Shown in pieces: positions 8,063 through 15,169 of a stretch of DNA of 64,000 nt. This stretch comes from Wolinella sp052173415 (GTDB taxonomy: Bacteria > Campylobacterota > Campylobacteria > Campylobacterales > Helicobacteraceae), in contig JBQMYQ010000001.1 of the NCBI GenBank assembly GCA_052173415.1, forward strand, positions 1 to 64,000. The letters are read 5' to 3'. Positions within the stretch are counted from its first letter, which is position 1, and each line of letters opens with the position of its first letter. Position numbers and translations under genes: made by a program. Under the pieces are notes generated by a model. The model was not told where the DNA came from and ran no database searches. It saw only the letters and a list, made by a program, of their open reading frames with translations.

Positions 8063-8515
8063 TTAGTTTACCTGGAAATCTTGATAGATTTTTGCATCCT
8101 TTAGCTCGTGCAAGGTTGCTTCAACCTCCGTTTCTATTGCACGTAAAACCTCATCACTAATTGCTATGCTCCTTTTTATCTTTTGTGGCAAGAGATAAAG
8201 CCTATTTGATATTGTGAAAGCAATATCGCTCAAATCCTTTTCTAAACGCGTAAGCGATACCATTTCTCCTTTCTTTTCCGCGAGCGCGAGCTCTTTTAGC
8301 TCTGCTTCGGCAATCTCCTTTTTTGCGCGCGCCTCGCTTAGTTCAAAGTTTTGCGTTGCCGCTTTTACCTTGTAATCTACGTATGCTTCAATGCAAGCGT
8401 TTAGATTCCATTTATTGCGCTCCTCTTTATTAAAAACTCCCATACTCTCCAGCTCCTGCACACGCCTCGCAGTGATTCCCAGTGCGTCGCTTAGAAATTT
8501 TGTCGTAACACTCAC
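8063..8515 (-). CDS. Terminase small subunit (Nu1-like)
   Basis: A 150-residue protein. Residues 1-45 carry a winged-helix start, LSDALGITARRVQELESMGVF, which matches Nu1-type DNA recognition. A long charged helix follows (SEARAKKEIAEAELKELALAEKKGEMV), then a C-terminal part expected to contact the large subunit. It would select phage DNA for packaging. It overlaps the preceding small gene by 4 bases, and the large subunit gene follows upstream on the same strand. Confidence 0.8.
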   Translation of the reverse strand: MSVTTKFLSDALGITARRVQELESMGVFNKEERNKWNLNACIEAYVDYKVKAATQNFELSEARAKKEIAEAELKELALAEKKGEMVSLTRLEKDLSDIAFTISNRLYLLPQKIKRSIAISDEVLRAIETEVEATLHELKDAKIYQDFQVN

Positions 8516-8760
8516 GGCAAAAGTCCTCTTTGCTCTTTATGCTTAGCGATAAACTGTTTTTTATGCGCACGCAGATTCTTAATATAGGTGCTATACACTG
8601 GGTTACCTCTGCAGAAATCCTCAATAATCCTATCTGCCATCTGCGACTTTGGCAGATTATAGGCTTCGCAAAGCTGTTCGAATTTTGAGGCGTTTTCTAC
8701 GCTCAAATTAAGGTCGTATCGCGTCTTTTTTACCAAAACGTTATCATGTATTTTTTGCAT
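8512..8760 (-). CDS. Small protein with ribbon-helix-helix-like pattern
   Basis: An 82-residue protein between the two terminase genes, overlapping both (17 bases with the large subunit and 4 with the small one). TRYDLNLSVENASKFEQL, then KSQMADRIIEDF, resembles the strand-helix-helix core of Arc/CopG-type DNA-binding proteins. It could help regulate packaging or late genes. No family is recognised with confidence. Confidence 0.5.
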   Translation of the reverse strand: MQKIHDNVLVKKTRYDLNLSVENASKFEQLCEAYNLPKSQMADRIIEDFCRGNPVYSTYIKNLRAHKKQFIAKHKEQRGLLP

Positions 8761-10465
8761 TGACTACTCTTTTCTTTCTGATTTGGTTTTTTATGAGCTT
8801 TGCGCCCGCATAAGCGAGCACGCTTATATCTAATGCCTCGTTTCGCTCGCGGATTTTGACCCACTGCAAACGGTCATATCCTTGTCTATTTTTGACTGTT
8901 TGGAGCTTTTCGGCGGTAAGTTGTAAAAAAAACTCATTCGTAAAATTTTTGTTGTAATGGAAATATCCTTCGCCCGCCTCTTTAATGCTAAGAAGTCTAA
9001 AAAGCTCACTCTTTCCTTTAAATGTGCCGATATTTATGAGACGTGCGCCGTTTTTGAGCCTTTTTAGCGGATTGATAAAATCTATCTTCTGAGCGGTCTC
9101 GCTCGCGCCTTTGCTTGCGATAAATCGAGTAGAAAGCTTTGTAAAGTTATAAACGCGAGTAGAGTTAAAACCGCTATCAATGAGCACAAGACTTGTGCTC
9201 AGGACTCTTCCGTCCTCTCGCTTGAAAATACGGTTAAGCTCTTTGTAGGCATTCTGCCACACCCTATCCTTGTCCGTATTTCCGTAAAGTTGCACGTGGT
9301 CGATGTTGTAAGCCTCATATCCATTACACCAACCTATAAAAATAATTTCAATCCTATCGCCTTGCACATCTGCGCCCGCAGTGATAAAAAGAATTTTTTT
9401 AGGTAGTGAAGTATCCGTATATTCCTCGATACGATTTAAAAACTGATTTTCATCAACTGCGACATTTGGAGGCTCGTAAGTGCTTGCCTCAAGCGTATTT
9501 TTAAAAGCTTGCATTTTCTGAGGATTATCTTTTGATTCTAAAAAATCACTAACCATCTCCGCCATACTGAAAAACGGACTATAAATTGCATTCAAAAAAA
9601 AGCCCGCCGTGTTTGAAGTGGGATTGTGTGCGCGCCACTCTCCACGCGTTACGGCTTCGTTTTTCTCCTGCTCACTCAAAAGCGCGCCACATTCACTGCA
9701 CGAATAGCGCACACTCTCTTTTATAAGCGCGCCCTCTTCGCTAAGCTCCCACGTAATGCGCTCAAATATTAGGCGTTGTTTGTGGTTACAAAAAGGACAA
9801 GGAATATAAAAATATCGTTGGTCTGAACGCTCAAATTCCTCCTGTATGGTCGAGCTACCTGCAATCGTAGGCGTAGAACTTAAAACGATTTTGCGGTCAT
9901 GGAATGTAGCAGTTCGCTTTTTGGCTAAATCAATACTATCGCCCTCTTTGGTCGCCTCGCAACGGTCTACCTCATCAACAAGTAATATTTTAATTGGTTT
10001 GCTTGCGAGCTTGCTCGGAGAGTTTGAGCCAACAAGCGCGAGATTCCCGCCTTTAAAGTTTTTGATTAAAATCGTGTTATTGGAATCGCGCGCATTTACT
10101 AGCTCATTAAGCTCTGCACAATCGCGAAACATGGGAGCTAGACGACGCTTTGAATAATCCTCTGCATCGTCTTTATTTGGGAGCATGAATAAAATTGTGC
10201 TTGGCTCTTGGTGGATAAAATAGCCTATTGTATTATTAAGTAGCTCGCTCTTTCCGAGCTGACTCGCCCACAACAAAATAATTTTTTCGCGCGAGGGGGA
10301 TGAAATTTCGCGCATTGGCTCTTTTTGGTAACTTGTGGCTTTAAATTTACCAAAATTTGATGAACTCTCTTTGCTTAGAACTCTATATTTTTCCGCCCAC
10401 TCTAAAATATTCATGCGAGGTTTTATAAAAATTGACTGCGTAAAAAGGTTAATTATTTTACTCAT
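8744..10465 (-). CDS. Terminase large subunit (lambda GpA family)
   Basis: DNA-packaging motor and nuclease. Walker A region is ASQLGKSELLNN and Walker B is ILLVDEVDR, in the order expected for GpA-family terminases. A zinc-ribbon pair CPFCNHKQR and CSECGALL follows, then the C-terminal nuclease half with FITAGADVQGDRIE and LIDSGFN. I prefer ATG 10465 (MSKIINLF) to the upstream start at 10498: AGAGG lies 5 bases before it, while the longer form would run through a TATAAT promoter element. It appears to be the first gene of the late operon. Confidence 0.9.
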   Translation of the reverse strand: MSKIINLFTQSIFIKPRMNILEWAEKYRVLSKESSSNFGKFKATSYQKEPMREISSPSREKIILLWASQLGKSELLNNTIGYFIHQEPSTILFMLPNKDDAEDYSKRRLAPMFRDCAELNELVNARDSNNTILIKNFKGGNLALVGSNSPSKLASKPIKILLVDEVDRCEATKEGDSIDLAKKRTATFHDRKIVLSSTPTIAGSSTIQEEFERSDQRYFYIPCPFCNHKQRLIFERITWELSEEGALIKESVRYSCSECGALLSEQEKNEAVTRGEWRAHNPTSNTAGFFLNAIYSPFFSMAEMVSDFLESKDNPQKMQAFKNTLEASTYEPPNVAVDENQFLNRIEEYTDTSLPKKILFITAGADVQGDRIEIIFIGWCNGYEAYNIDHVQLYGNTDKDRVWQNAYKELNRIFKREDGRVLSTSLVLIDSGFNSTRVYNFTKLSTRFIASKGASETAQKIDFINPLKRLKNGARLINIGTFKGKSELFRLLSIKEAGEGYFHYNKNFTNEFFLQLTAEKLQTVKNRQGYDRLQWVKIRERNEALDISVLAYAGAKLIKNQIRKKRVVNAKNT

Positions 10466-10486
10466 TTTTGCCTCTGCTATATCTTT

Positions 10487-10515
10487 ATTATATAGCACCG
10501 CATGGGTAATTATAA
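10487..10515 (-). promoter_or_regulatory. Candidate promoter of the late (packaging/morphogenesis) operon
   Basis: On the minus strand GCTATATAATAAAGATATAGC contains TATAAT (10492-10487) about 22 bases before the preferred terminase start. The same bases form an inverted repeat (GCTATAT/ATATAGC), so a regulator could bind over the -10. No good -35 is visible. Confidence 0.45.
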
Positions 10516-10910
10516 AATCAACCTATTCATAACAAAAGCAAAACAATCTGCACACTATAAAGCAAACATTGTTCAACTGCTCCGATTCTGATTTTCTTAA
10601 TATTGTTTTAATTTTTCTTAAAAAACGAAAACGAAGTCCCCAAAATCCGACCAAAACCCCATTTACCCCGCAGTTTGCTACCGCATGCGAGATAGAGTCA
10701 TAGAAAGAACCTATTGGATAATTTAAGGTATTCACGCCACTATTAAGAGGCGTGAATCTTTGGCGGATTTTAAAGCGACGGGCGGAAGCAGACAAGAACA
10801 CGCCACAATCGTGCTCATACTCTTTTTATTCTCACGTTTGTATCTATCTCTTTTGGCGGAAATTAAGCCGTAATATCCGCCATTTTTGTCGGAAATTGGT
10901 AGTTTTTCCT
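10498..10910. other. Stretch without a convincing gene between late operon and repressor
   Basis: I see no supported coding region here. It holds two inverted repeats (10730-10757; a weaker GGCGGA/TCCGCC pair at about 10855-10881 followed by ATTTTTG on the plus strand). Short minus-strand frames exist but lack a normal start and ribosome site. The region could hold lysogeny-control sites or a decayed gene. Confidence 0.5.
10730..10757. repeat. Inverted repeat, 9-bp arms
   Basis: ATTCACGCC, a 10-base loop, then GGCGTGAAT. No T-run follows on either strand, so it is either a weak terminator or a protein-binding site. Confidence 0.55.
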
Positions 10911-11060
10911 CTACCTGCAAAGAGATTCACACGGAATCCCGTCTTTATCTCTATCAAGCGATGAGACTCCGCATTCCTCAAGGTAAAATTTTGCCTCCGC
11001 GCACGATGTCATTTGTTTGCATGTGCGCTTTTCCCCACATTTCCTTTTTTCCGTGTTCTC
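10911..11060 (-). pseudogene. Excalibur calcium-binding domain remnant in frame after the repressor stop
   Basis: Directly after the TAG that ends the S24 repressor, the same frame stays open for 49 codons. It encodes CKQMTSCAEAKFYLEECG and then LDRDKDGIPCESLC, a clear Excalibur domain (the DxDxDGxxCE loop with paired cysteines). Such domains usually end secreted or surface proteins with a signal peptide. Here there is no start codon with a ribosome site; the only in-frame ATG is inside the domain. It is either the tail of a lost gene or would need readthrough of the TAG. Confidence 0.6.
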
Positions 11061-11726
11061 CTAATACACTCTAACAATCGCCCTGAGCACACCGACGATA
11101 CGAAGCGATTCTAGCTCGTCCTCTTTGACCTCGAAACTCGGATAATCTTTATTCGATGAGATGAGCGATATGCTCCTATTTTGCGGGTTTTTTTGAAGCT
11201 CTTTGACATATAGGTCGCCTTGATAGTTTGCGATGACTATGTCGCCGTTTTTTGCCTCATTGCTTCGCTCTATGAGTGCAAAATCTCCATTATTGATGTA
11301 TGGGTGCATGGAATCCCCCTGCACTTGTATCATGTCAAGCTTACTTTTGGAGAGCTTGATAGCATTTAAGAGGTTGGTATCTACATCTATACTCTCTTCG
11401 TTGTCATTGATATTGCCATAGCCTGCTGAAGCCCTAATATTCGGATAATAGGTAACAGTCGAGCTTTTGTTTGGAGCAAATCCTACGGATTGGGAGCGGG
11501 ATGTAATATCTTCATGATTGGTCAAAAGAGACACATCATCGTATAAATCCTTGATTCTGACATTAAGTGCATTTGCTATCTTTTCTAAATTATCATTTGT
11601 AGGGTTTGTTTTTCCCTTTTCATACCTTTTGATGGTTTCAACAGATACACCTGAAAACTTTGCCAAATCACTCTGCGTCCAACCGTTATCGTGTCTTAAC
11701 CTTTTTATGTTTGCGTAAAGTGTCAT
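11061..11726 (-). CDS. S24-family phage repressor (LexA/CI-like)
   Basis: A 221-residue repressor. Residues about 5-62 are an XRE helix-turn-helix (WTQSDLAKFSGVSVETIKRYE). Residues about 95-221 are a LexA-type autocleavage domain: A-G cleavage site at about 101-102, catalytic S139 in QGDSMHP and K175 in DLYVKEL. This is the form that is inactivated after DNA damage through RecA, so it probably ties induction to SOS. It should keep the late or early genes off in the lysogen. It reads away from the two other repressors. Confidence 0.88.
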   Translation of the reverse strand: MTLYANIKRLRHDNGWTQSDLAKFSGVSVETIKRYEKGKTNPTNDNLEKIANALNVRIKDLYDDVSLLTNHEDITSRSQSVGFAPNKSSTVTYYPNIRASAGYGNINDNEESIDVDTNLLNAIKLSKSKLDMIQVQGDSMHPYINNGDFALIERSNEAKNGDIVIANYQGDLYVKELQKNPQNRSISLISSNKDYPSFEVKEDELESLRIVGVLRAIVRVY

Positions 11727-11818
11727 AAAATGTCCGCTCCATGCATGGAAGATAAAGGAGTCACAAAAATCAGTAAAACGGAAATGGTAAACTTTTTCAC
11801 GAACATCTCCTTGTCTTT

Positions 11819-11851
11819 AAAAATACAATGCGGACAAGGTAATTACATTGT
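11819..11851 (-). terminator. Possible terminator after the first CI-type repressor
   Basis: On the minus strand ACAATG, a 15-base loop and CATTGT are followed by ATTTTTA. The stem is short and includes the stop codon region, so the call is weak. Confidence 0.35.
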
Positions 11852-12415
11852 TTTTGAAATATCTCTAATGCGCTTTAGCTTTTCTATAATTTCATCAAGT
11901 AAGTAATCTAAATCTTCATTGCCATATTTTTCGTATAGCGCAAGGAACTCATCGACCTTCTTTGAATATCTAGGAATGCCGTTAATCGTGTTGTTTTCTC
12001 CATTGACTGCGATGTTGTGCTCTCCGATAGCAACAGCACTGTTACCTTTCAAAACATTATATTTGAGTATATTTTTCTCGGGTATAGCCCCTCTTTGTTT
12101 CCATATATCAAGGGTATTTGGTGCCACACCTAGAAACCTTGCAAGCTCCTTATATGTGCTAAAACCGCATTCAAATAACCACCTATCAATCGTCTCTTTT
12201 GCCTTATTCGTATGCGATCTTTCTATACTAAGTTTTAGTAAGTATTTTGCAGGTATTTTCTTTATTTTTCTCCATTGTGCAATAGCAGAATTATTCGTAT
12301 ATCCGAGTTTTTTTGATAGCTGATTATCGTTTGAAACGCCATATAGCTCGTATAAGCCTTTCATTTGCTCGTCAAAATTTTGCATCGACTCTACTCCGTC
12401 TCCATAAAATTTCAT
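11843..12415 (-). CDS. CI-type repressor-like protein with two helix-turn-helix domains (copy 1)
   Basis: A 190-residue protein. Two CI-repressor-type DNA-binding regions are seen: about 18-58 (LSKKLGYTNNSAIAQWRK) and about 80-118 (YKELARFLGVAPNTLDIWKQ). A C-terminal tail follows, NIAVNGENNTINGIPRYSKK and then a helix. This tail is almost identical to that of the second repressor at 12548-12955. There is no S24 protease, so it cannot self-cleave. ATG 12385 (GGAG upstream) is an alternative start. It is read divergently from promoter P1, which it probably represses. Confidence 0.72.
   Translation of the reverse strand: MKFYGDGVESMQNFDEQMKGLYELYGVSNDNQLSKKLGYTNNSAIAQWRKIKKIPAKYLLKLSIERSHTNKAKETIDRWLFECGFSTYKELARFLGVAPNTLDIWKQRGAIPEKNILKYNVLKGNSAVAIGEHNIAVNGENNTINGIPRYSKKVDEFLALYEKYGNEDLDYLLDEIIEKLKRIRDISKTM
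11853..12022. repeat. Direct repeat copy A (repressor C-terminal region)
   Basis: About 170 bases nearly identical to 12579-12748, offset 726 bases. It encodes the shared C-terminal tails of the two CI-type repressors. Confidence 0.9.
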
Positions 12416-12426
12416 ACTTTATTTTC

Positions 12427-12455
12427 TTGACATACTTAATATTTATAAGTATAAT
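12427..12455 (+). promoter_or_regulatory. Promoter P1 with internal operator
   Basis: TTGACA (12427-12432), a 17-base spacer and TATAAT (12450-12455): a full sigma-70 consensus. The spacer holds the palindrome ATACTTA...TAAGTAT (12432-12452), so a repressor bound there would block the promoter. It points into the second repressor gene in antisense; a ribosome site and short start (ATG 12528) follow but no real gene, suggesting the original target was displaced by the duplication. Confidence 0.75.
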
Positions 12456-12547
12456 CCCCCTATCGCTTTAACAATTATACAAAAAGCACGTAATATGTTT
12501 ATCTAACCAAAGGAGGGAGGGCTCGATATGATGCTAAGAGAAAAGCT

Positions 12548-12955
12548 TTATGGCAAAACACAATCGCGCTCCTCCCTCTTTGAAATATCCCTAATGCACT
12601 CTAGCTTTTCTATGATTTCATCAAGCAGGCAGTCTAAATCTTCATTGCCATATTTTTCGTATAGCGCAAGGAACTCATCGACCTTCTTTGAATATCTAGG
12701 AATGCCGTTAATTGTGTTGTTTGAGCCATTGACTGCGATGTTGTTTTGTCCAATGGCGAGGGTATTGTTGAGACACCCCATGCCCACCCCTATTTTATGT
12801 GCCAAAAGTGCAAGTGTCCTTTCGGGAATCTCACCTCTAGTCTTCCATGTATTGAAGTTTCTCGAACTTACCCCTAGCTTTTGGCTCAACTCTTTAATGG
12901 TTTTACTGTTAGTTTGTCTCTTTAATTCCAAAATCACATCATCATACGACGCCAT
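12548..12955 (-). CDS. CI-type repressor-like protein, single helix-turn-helix (copy 2)
   Basis: A 135-residue protein. Residues about 5-55 are a CI-type helix-turn-helix (IKELSQKLGVSSRNFNTWKT). The C-terminal 70 residues repeat the tail of copy 1, including NIAVNGSNNTINGIPRYSKK. The DNA-binding domains of the two copies differ much more than the tails, so operator specificity has probably diverged while partner contacts are kept. It is read divergently from P2, which drives the early operon, so this copy is the likely gatekeeper of lytic growth. Confidence 0.72.
   Translation of the reverse strand: MASYDDVILELKRQTNSKTIKELSQKLGVSSRNFNTWKTRGEIPERTLALLAHKIGVGMGCLNNTLAIGQNNIAVNGSNNTINGIPRYSKKVDEFLALYEKYGNEDLDCLLDEIIEKLECIRDISKREERDCVLP
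12579..12748. repeat. Direct repeat copy B (repressor C-terminal region)
   Basis: Near-identical partner of 11853-12022; differences are mostly single bases, many of them silent. Confidence 0.9.
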
Positions 12956-12976
12956 TTGTAACCTTTTTTCAAAAAA

Positions 12977-13018
12977 AATACTTCAAGTATTGACATTAAA
13001 CGTCATTCGACGTATAAT
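12977..13018 (+). promoter_or_regulatory. Promoter P2 of the early operon, with operators
   Basis: TTGACA (12990-12995), 17-base spacer, TATAAT (13013-13018). A perfect palindrome AATACTTCAAGTATT (12977-12991) overlaps the -35, and ACGTC-ATTC-GACGT lies in the spacer. The 36 bases from the -10 onward are the same as in P1 except for one position. The ATACTT half-site is shared with the P1 operator, whereas the spacer palindrome is unique to P2. Confidence 0.78.
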
Positions 13019-13073
13019 CCCCCTATTGCTTTAACAATTATACAAAAAACGGGTGCATGTAAGGAGGCATAGC

Positions 13074-13346
13074 ATGAAAACAGAAAAGAGAAAACTAACA
13101 AAAGCGCAAAAGCAAGCGAGTGAGTATAAAAGAGTGCGCGCTTTAGTGGTGCGTGCAGGGTGGTTAATGGACGAGGTAAGTCGACTAAGACTGGAGATAA
13201 AAAAGATTGCAAAAGGCGGAGATCGCGAAAAAGAATTAAGCACACTAAGGAGACTAGAGATTCGCGCAGATCTAGTCGAAGCGGAGCTAGAGGACGTGAT
13301 AAAAAAGATAGCACTAGCAAATCAAAATGGGCTTTTGGAGTGGTGA
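13074..13346 (+). CDS. Early phage protein, coiled coil, unknown function
   Basis: A 90-residue, highly charged protein that is the first gene after P2. ATG 13074 follows AAGGAGG with a 6-base gap. Heptad-like stretches (MDEVSRLRLEIKKIAK and RLEIRADLVEAELEDVIKKI) predict a helical coiled coil. No known family is recognised. As the first early gene it could be a Cro-like or host-takeover factor, but no DNA-binding motif is visible. Confidence 0.65.
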   Translation: MKTEKRKLTKAQKQASEYKRVRALVVRAGWLMDEVSRLRLEIKKIAKGGDREKELSTLRRLEIRADLVEAELEDVIKKIALANQNGLLEW

Positions 13347-13381
13347 TTGAGAACAAAAAATCAACAAAAAAGGAGGACAAC

Positions 13382-13642
13382 ATGAGAGAATATTTGATTG
13401 GGTGGGTATTGCGCCTTTTTGCAGGCAATAAGTCTTATTTCTGCGCGCTCAATGGGAGCGCGTGGGGGCTTTACAAGAACGGGGATAGCGAGGATTTGGA
13501 TTTCCTTGAGGATTCGCTCGTAAAGGCAGTCAAAAAGATTCAGATTCTAAGAGAGCTTGGGAAATACGAGAGCTTTAGTATCAAAGAAATAGAGATAAAG
13601 GAGGAAAAAGGCGATGAGCGCAGGCTTGATTACGGAGAATAA
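13382..13642 (+). CDS. Small early phage protein, unknown
   Basis: An 86-residue protein starting at ATG 13382 after AAAGGAGG. Sequence is MREYLIGWVLRLFAGNKSYF..., with an acidic middle (GDSEDLDFLEDSLVKAVKKI). No motif is recognised. Its end overlaps the start of the next gene by 29 bases in another frame. Confidence 0.6.
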   Translation: MREYLIGWVLRLFAGNKSYFCALNGSAWGLYKNGDSEDLDFLEDSLVKAVKKIQILRELGKYESFSIKEIEIKEEKGDERRLDYGE

Positions 13643-13907
13643 AACAGTGGGCGAGGACGAGCAACTTCTGCACACTCCGAGTAATTGGGGTGTATCTGAC
13701 GTGGTATGCATAATCAACAATGAGGGGCGTACCTTTTTGACTATCCACGGAGGATACGGAATCAAAAATACTCAGAGCGATGGGTGCAAGAGCATTCAGT
13801 GCATGGATAAGGCGAGCGATTGGAGCGCAGATGACTATTTGTTGGTCTCACTTGTTTTGGCGGTGATGTTTGTTGTTTTCTTTGCCTTGGGAAGGGCGAC
13901 TTCCTAG
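13614..13907 (+). CDS. Early phage protein with one C-terminal membrane segment
   Basis: A 97-residue protein, ATG 13614 with GGAGG 11 bases upstream. Residues 76-93 (LLVSLVLAVMFVVFFALG) form one membrane helix; the N-terminal 70 residues would be on the other side and contain two cysteines near DGCKSIQCMDKAS. No family is recognised. It begins a run of four consecutive genes that encode membrane segments. Confidence 0.6.
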   Translation: MSAGLITENKTVGEDEQLLHTPSNWGVSDVVCIINNEGRTFLTIHGGYGIKNTQSDGCKSIQCMDKASDWSADDYLLVSLVLAVMFVVFFALGRATS

Positions 13908-13927
13908 AAGGTGACAAGGAGTGAATG

Positions 13928-14029
13928 ATGATTGAGGGCGGAATTTTTATGCTGGGAGCTTTAGCTCTTTTTGCAATCGTGCTATGGAGCGATTTGAGTG
14001 CTATTGGTGATGAGGAAGAGGAGGTATGA
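13928..14029 (+). CDS. Tiny single-span membrane protein (copy 1)
   Basis: A 33-residue frame: MIEGGIFMLGALALFAIVLW, then SDLSAIGDEEEEV. AAGGAG lies 6 bases before ATG 13928. One membrane helix is followed by an acidic tail. The 33-residue product of 14123-14224 has the same plan (EAGIF...ALALFA...DLSVIGDEEE), so the two are duplicates, which supports that both are real genes. Size and topology resemble phage superinfection-exclusion or small toxin/antiholin proteins, but nothing proves a role. Confidence 0.6.
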   Translation: MIEGGIFMLGALALFAIVLWSDLSAIGDEEEEV

Positions 14030-14030
14030 A

Positions 14031-14129
14031 ATGGTAGAGCTTATTACCTTTATCTTTGGGGCTATTTGCGGAGTTGCCTCCGTAGTGCTCGGGTTGGCGG
14101 TGCTTTTAACTAGGAGGACAAAATGCTAG
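14031..14129 (+). CDS. Tiny single-span membrane protein
   Basis: A 32-residue frame, MVELITFIFGAICGVASVVL and on to LLTRRTKC. It starts one base after the previous stop, with GAGGAGG just upstream, so it is translationally coupled. One hydrophobic helix is followed by a basic tail, the opposite charge pattern to its two neighbours. It differs from the flanking duplicates. Confidence 0.55.
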   Translation: MVELITFIFGAICGVASVVLGLAVLLTRRTKC

Positions 14130-14224
14130 AGGCTGGAATATTTGCGCTTTTTGCTTTAGCGCTTTTTGCTTTTGCGTGGTGGGGTGATTTGAGCGTCATA
14201 GGTGATGAGGAGGAAGATGGGTAA
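14123..14224 (+). CDS. Tiny single-span membrane protein (copy 2)
   Basis: A 33-residue frame, MLEAGIFALFALALFAFAWW, then GDLSVIGDEEEDG. It overlaps the previous gene by 7 bases and has TAGGAGG as ribosome site. It matches the product of 13928-14029 at most tail positions (DLSxIGDEEE). Confidence 0.6.
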   Translation: MLEAGIFALFALALFAFAWWGDLSVIGDEEEDG

Positions 14225-14292
14225 GACCTATCAATTCTACACAAAAATCGAGAAACCAAAAGAGGAATTAATCTAAACACAAAGGAGAAAAG

Positions 14293-14766
14293 ATGACATT
14301 ACAAGATATATGCGCGGGAAAATGCGAGGGCGAGGTGGAGCTTGCGACTAGAGGTTTTTTAGAAAACTACGAGAGGGAGAAGCTTTTAGAAATCTGCGAG
14401 GGCGATTGTGCTCAGTTTACAAAAAGCAGGATTAACGAAATTAGCTTTGTGATACGAAAAAGCACATTTGAGAAGTTTTTTGGAACATTTGACGGGATAC
14501 TCCCCTTTAGCGCACTTAAAGACTCAATGTTCGTATTTGAAGCGAGCGATGAGCTAGATGAGCTAGATGAGCTATGCCAAAAACGGAAAAAAGCCTATGG
14601 CTACTATGTAAAAGTATTTTTTATGGGACTTCACAGCCTAGAGTCCGAAAAACGTAGATGGGTTCTTGTCGCACTTTGCAAAATGCTACGTCGTTTTAAG
14701 GCACATAGCATAGTTTTTGTGAGCGACTCTCAAGCAAGAGGTGCAGGAGCGCAAAAAAGGAGATGA
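14293..14766 (+). CDS. Short paralogue of the early replication-like protein
   Basis: A 157-residue protein, ATG 14293 with AAAGGAG upstream. Its second half matches the first half of the 295-residue protein at 15806: shared blocks are KSTFEKFF/KSTFLKFI, ELCQKRKKAYGYYVKVFF/DLCKKRKKPYGYYVMVVF and LRRFKAH/LRRFKAY. It lacks the C-terminal half of that protein, so it could act as a partner or competitor. A 9-base unit (GATGAGCTA) is repeated three times at 14548-14574, adding DELDELDEL before the shared block. Confidence 0.62.
   Translation: MTLQDICAGKCEGEVELATRGFLENYEREKLLEICEGDCAQFTKSRINEISFVIRKSTFEKFFGTFDGILPFSALKDSMFVFEASDELDELDELCQKRKKAYGYYVKVFFMGLHSLESEKRRWVLVALCKMLRRFKAHSIVFVSDSQARGAGAQKRR
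14548..14574. repeat. Three tandem 9-bp units (GATGAGCTA)
   Basis: Perfect 3 x 9 bp, in frame, coding for repeated D-E-L. The paralogue at 15806 has a single corresponding N-D-L. Confidence 0.9.
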
Positions 14767-14794
14767 AGAAAAGTGCTTTGGCTAGTGGCGAGCT

Positions 14795-15022
14795 TTATGG
14801 CTCTATCCCTAAGTCTTTAATCGCTTTGGTGCGCTCTTTTTTCTTTGGACTAAAAAGTGGGAGTGTCTTTTTCATCTGTGATAGTTGCTCTTTGCTAAAA
14901 GAAATTCGCTCGCCACAAGCGCAAGAAAAGCCCTTGCTTGCAAAAAGCTCTTCATGGGAGCATTCAAGAATCTTACCGCAAGCGGGGCAAGGGGTGGAGC
15001 AGTTTTTATCGGTAAAAGTCAT
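14795..15022 (-). CDS. Small zinc-ribbon protein on the opposite strand
   Basis: Read from ATG 15022 (AAAAAAGG 6 bases upstream) this gives 75 residues with CPACGKILEC...C-A-C-G, a four-cysteine zinc ribbon (C12, C15, C34, C36 plus C21/H23). The plus-strand frame over the same bases is less convincing. The TTG 15100 start used for a longer form has no ribosome site. Small zinc-ribbon proteins of phages (such as Com of Mu) act in gene control. It interrupts the early plus-strand operon. Confidence 0.55.
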   Translation of the reverse strand: MTFTDKNCSTPCPACGKILECSHEELFASKGFSCACGERISFSKEQLSQMKKTLPLFSPKKKERTKAIKDLGIEP

Positions 15023-15169
15023 CACTAGCCTTTTTTGCAAATTATACAAAAAAGAGCGAAAAATGACCTCATCGGTGATTTTAGCCTTGCGAGTTTGCAA
15101 AAACGGCTTTAGATTTTGCTTTATCCGTGGTGCGGTGAAAGTAAAAAACTAAACACAAAGGAGAAAAAA

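Noticed and set aside
8744..10498. Terminase start at ATG 10498
   Set aside because: It would translate through the TATAAT element and has no ribosome site; ATG 10465 has one.
10523..10920. Two minus-strand frames of 92 and 62 residues
   Set aside because: No good start or ribosome site and no family pattern; the second begins at TTG inside the end of the Excalibur remnant.
12528..13034. Plus-strand 168-residue frame after P1
   Set aside because: It is antisense to the second repressor; beyond the first few codons its sequence is the complement of a conserved gene.
13160..13642. Long 160-residue frame
   Set aside because: Overlaps the first early gene by most of its first half; ATG 13382 with AAAGGAGG is the credible start.
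14763..15152. Plus-strand 129-residue frame
   Set aside because: Opposite strand has a clear zinc-ribbon protein; the plus frame has its ribosome site touching the start and no recognisable composition.
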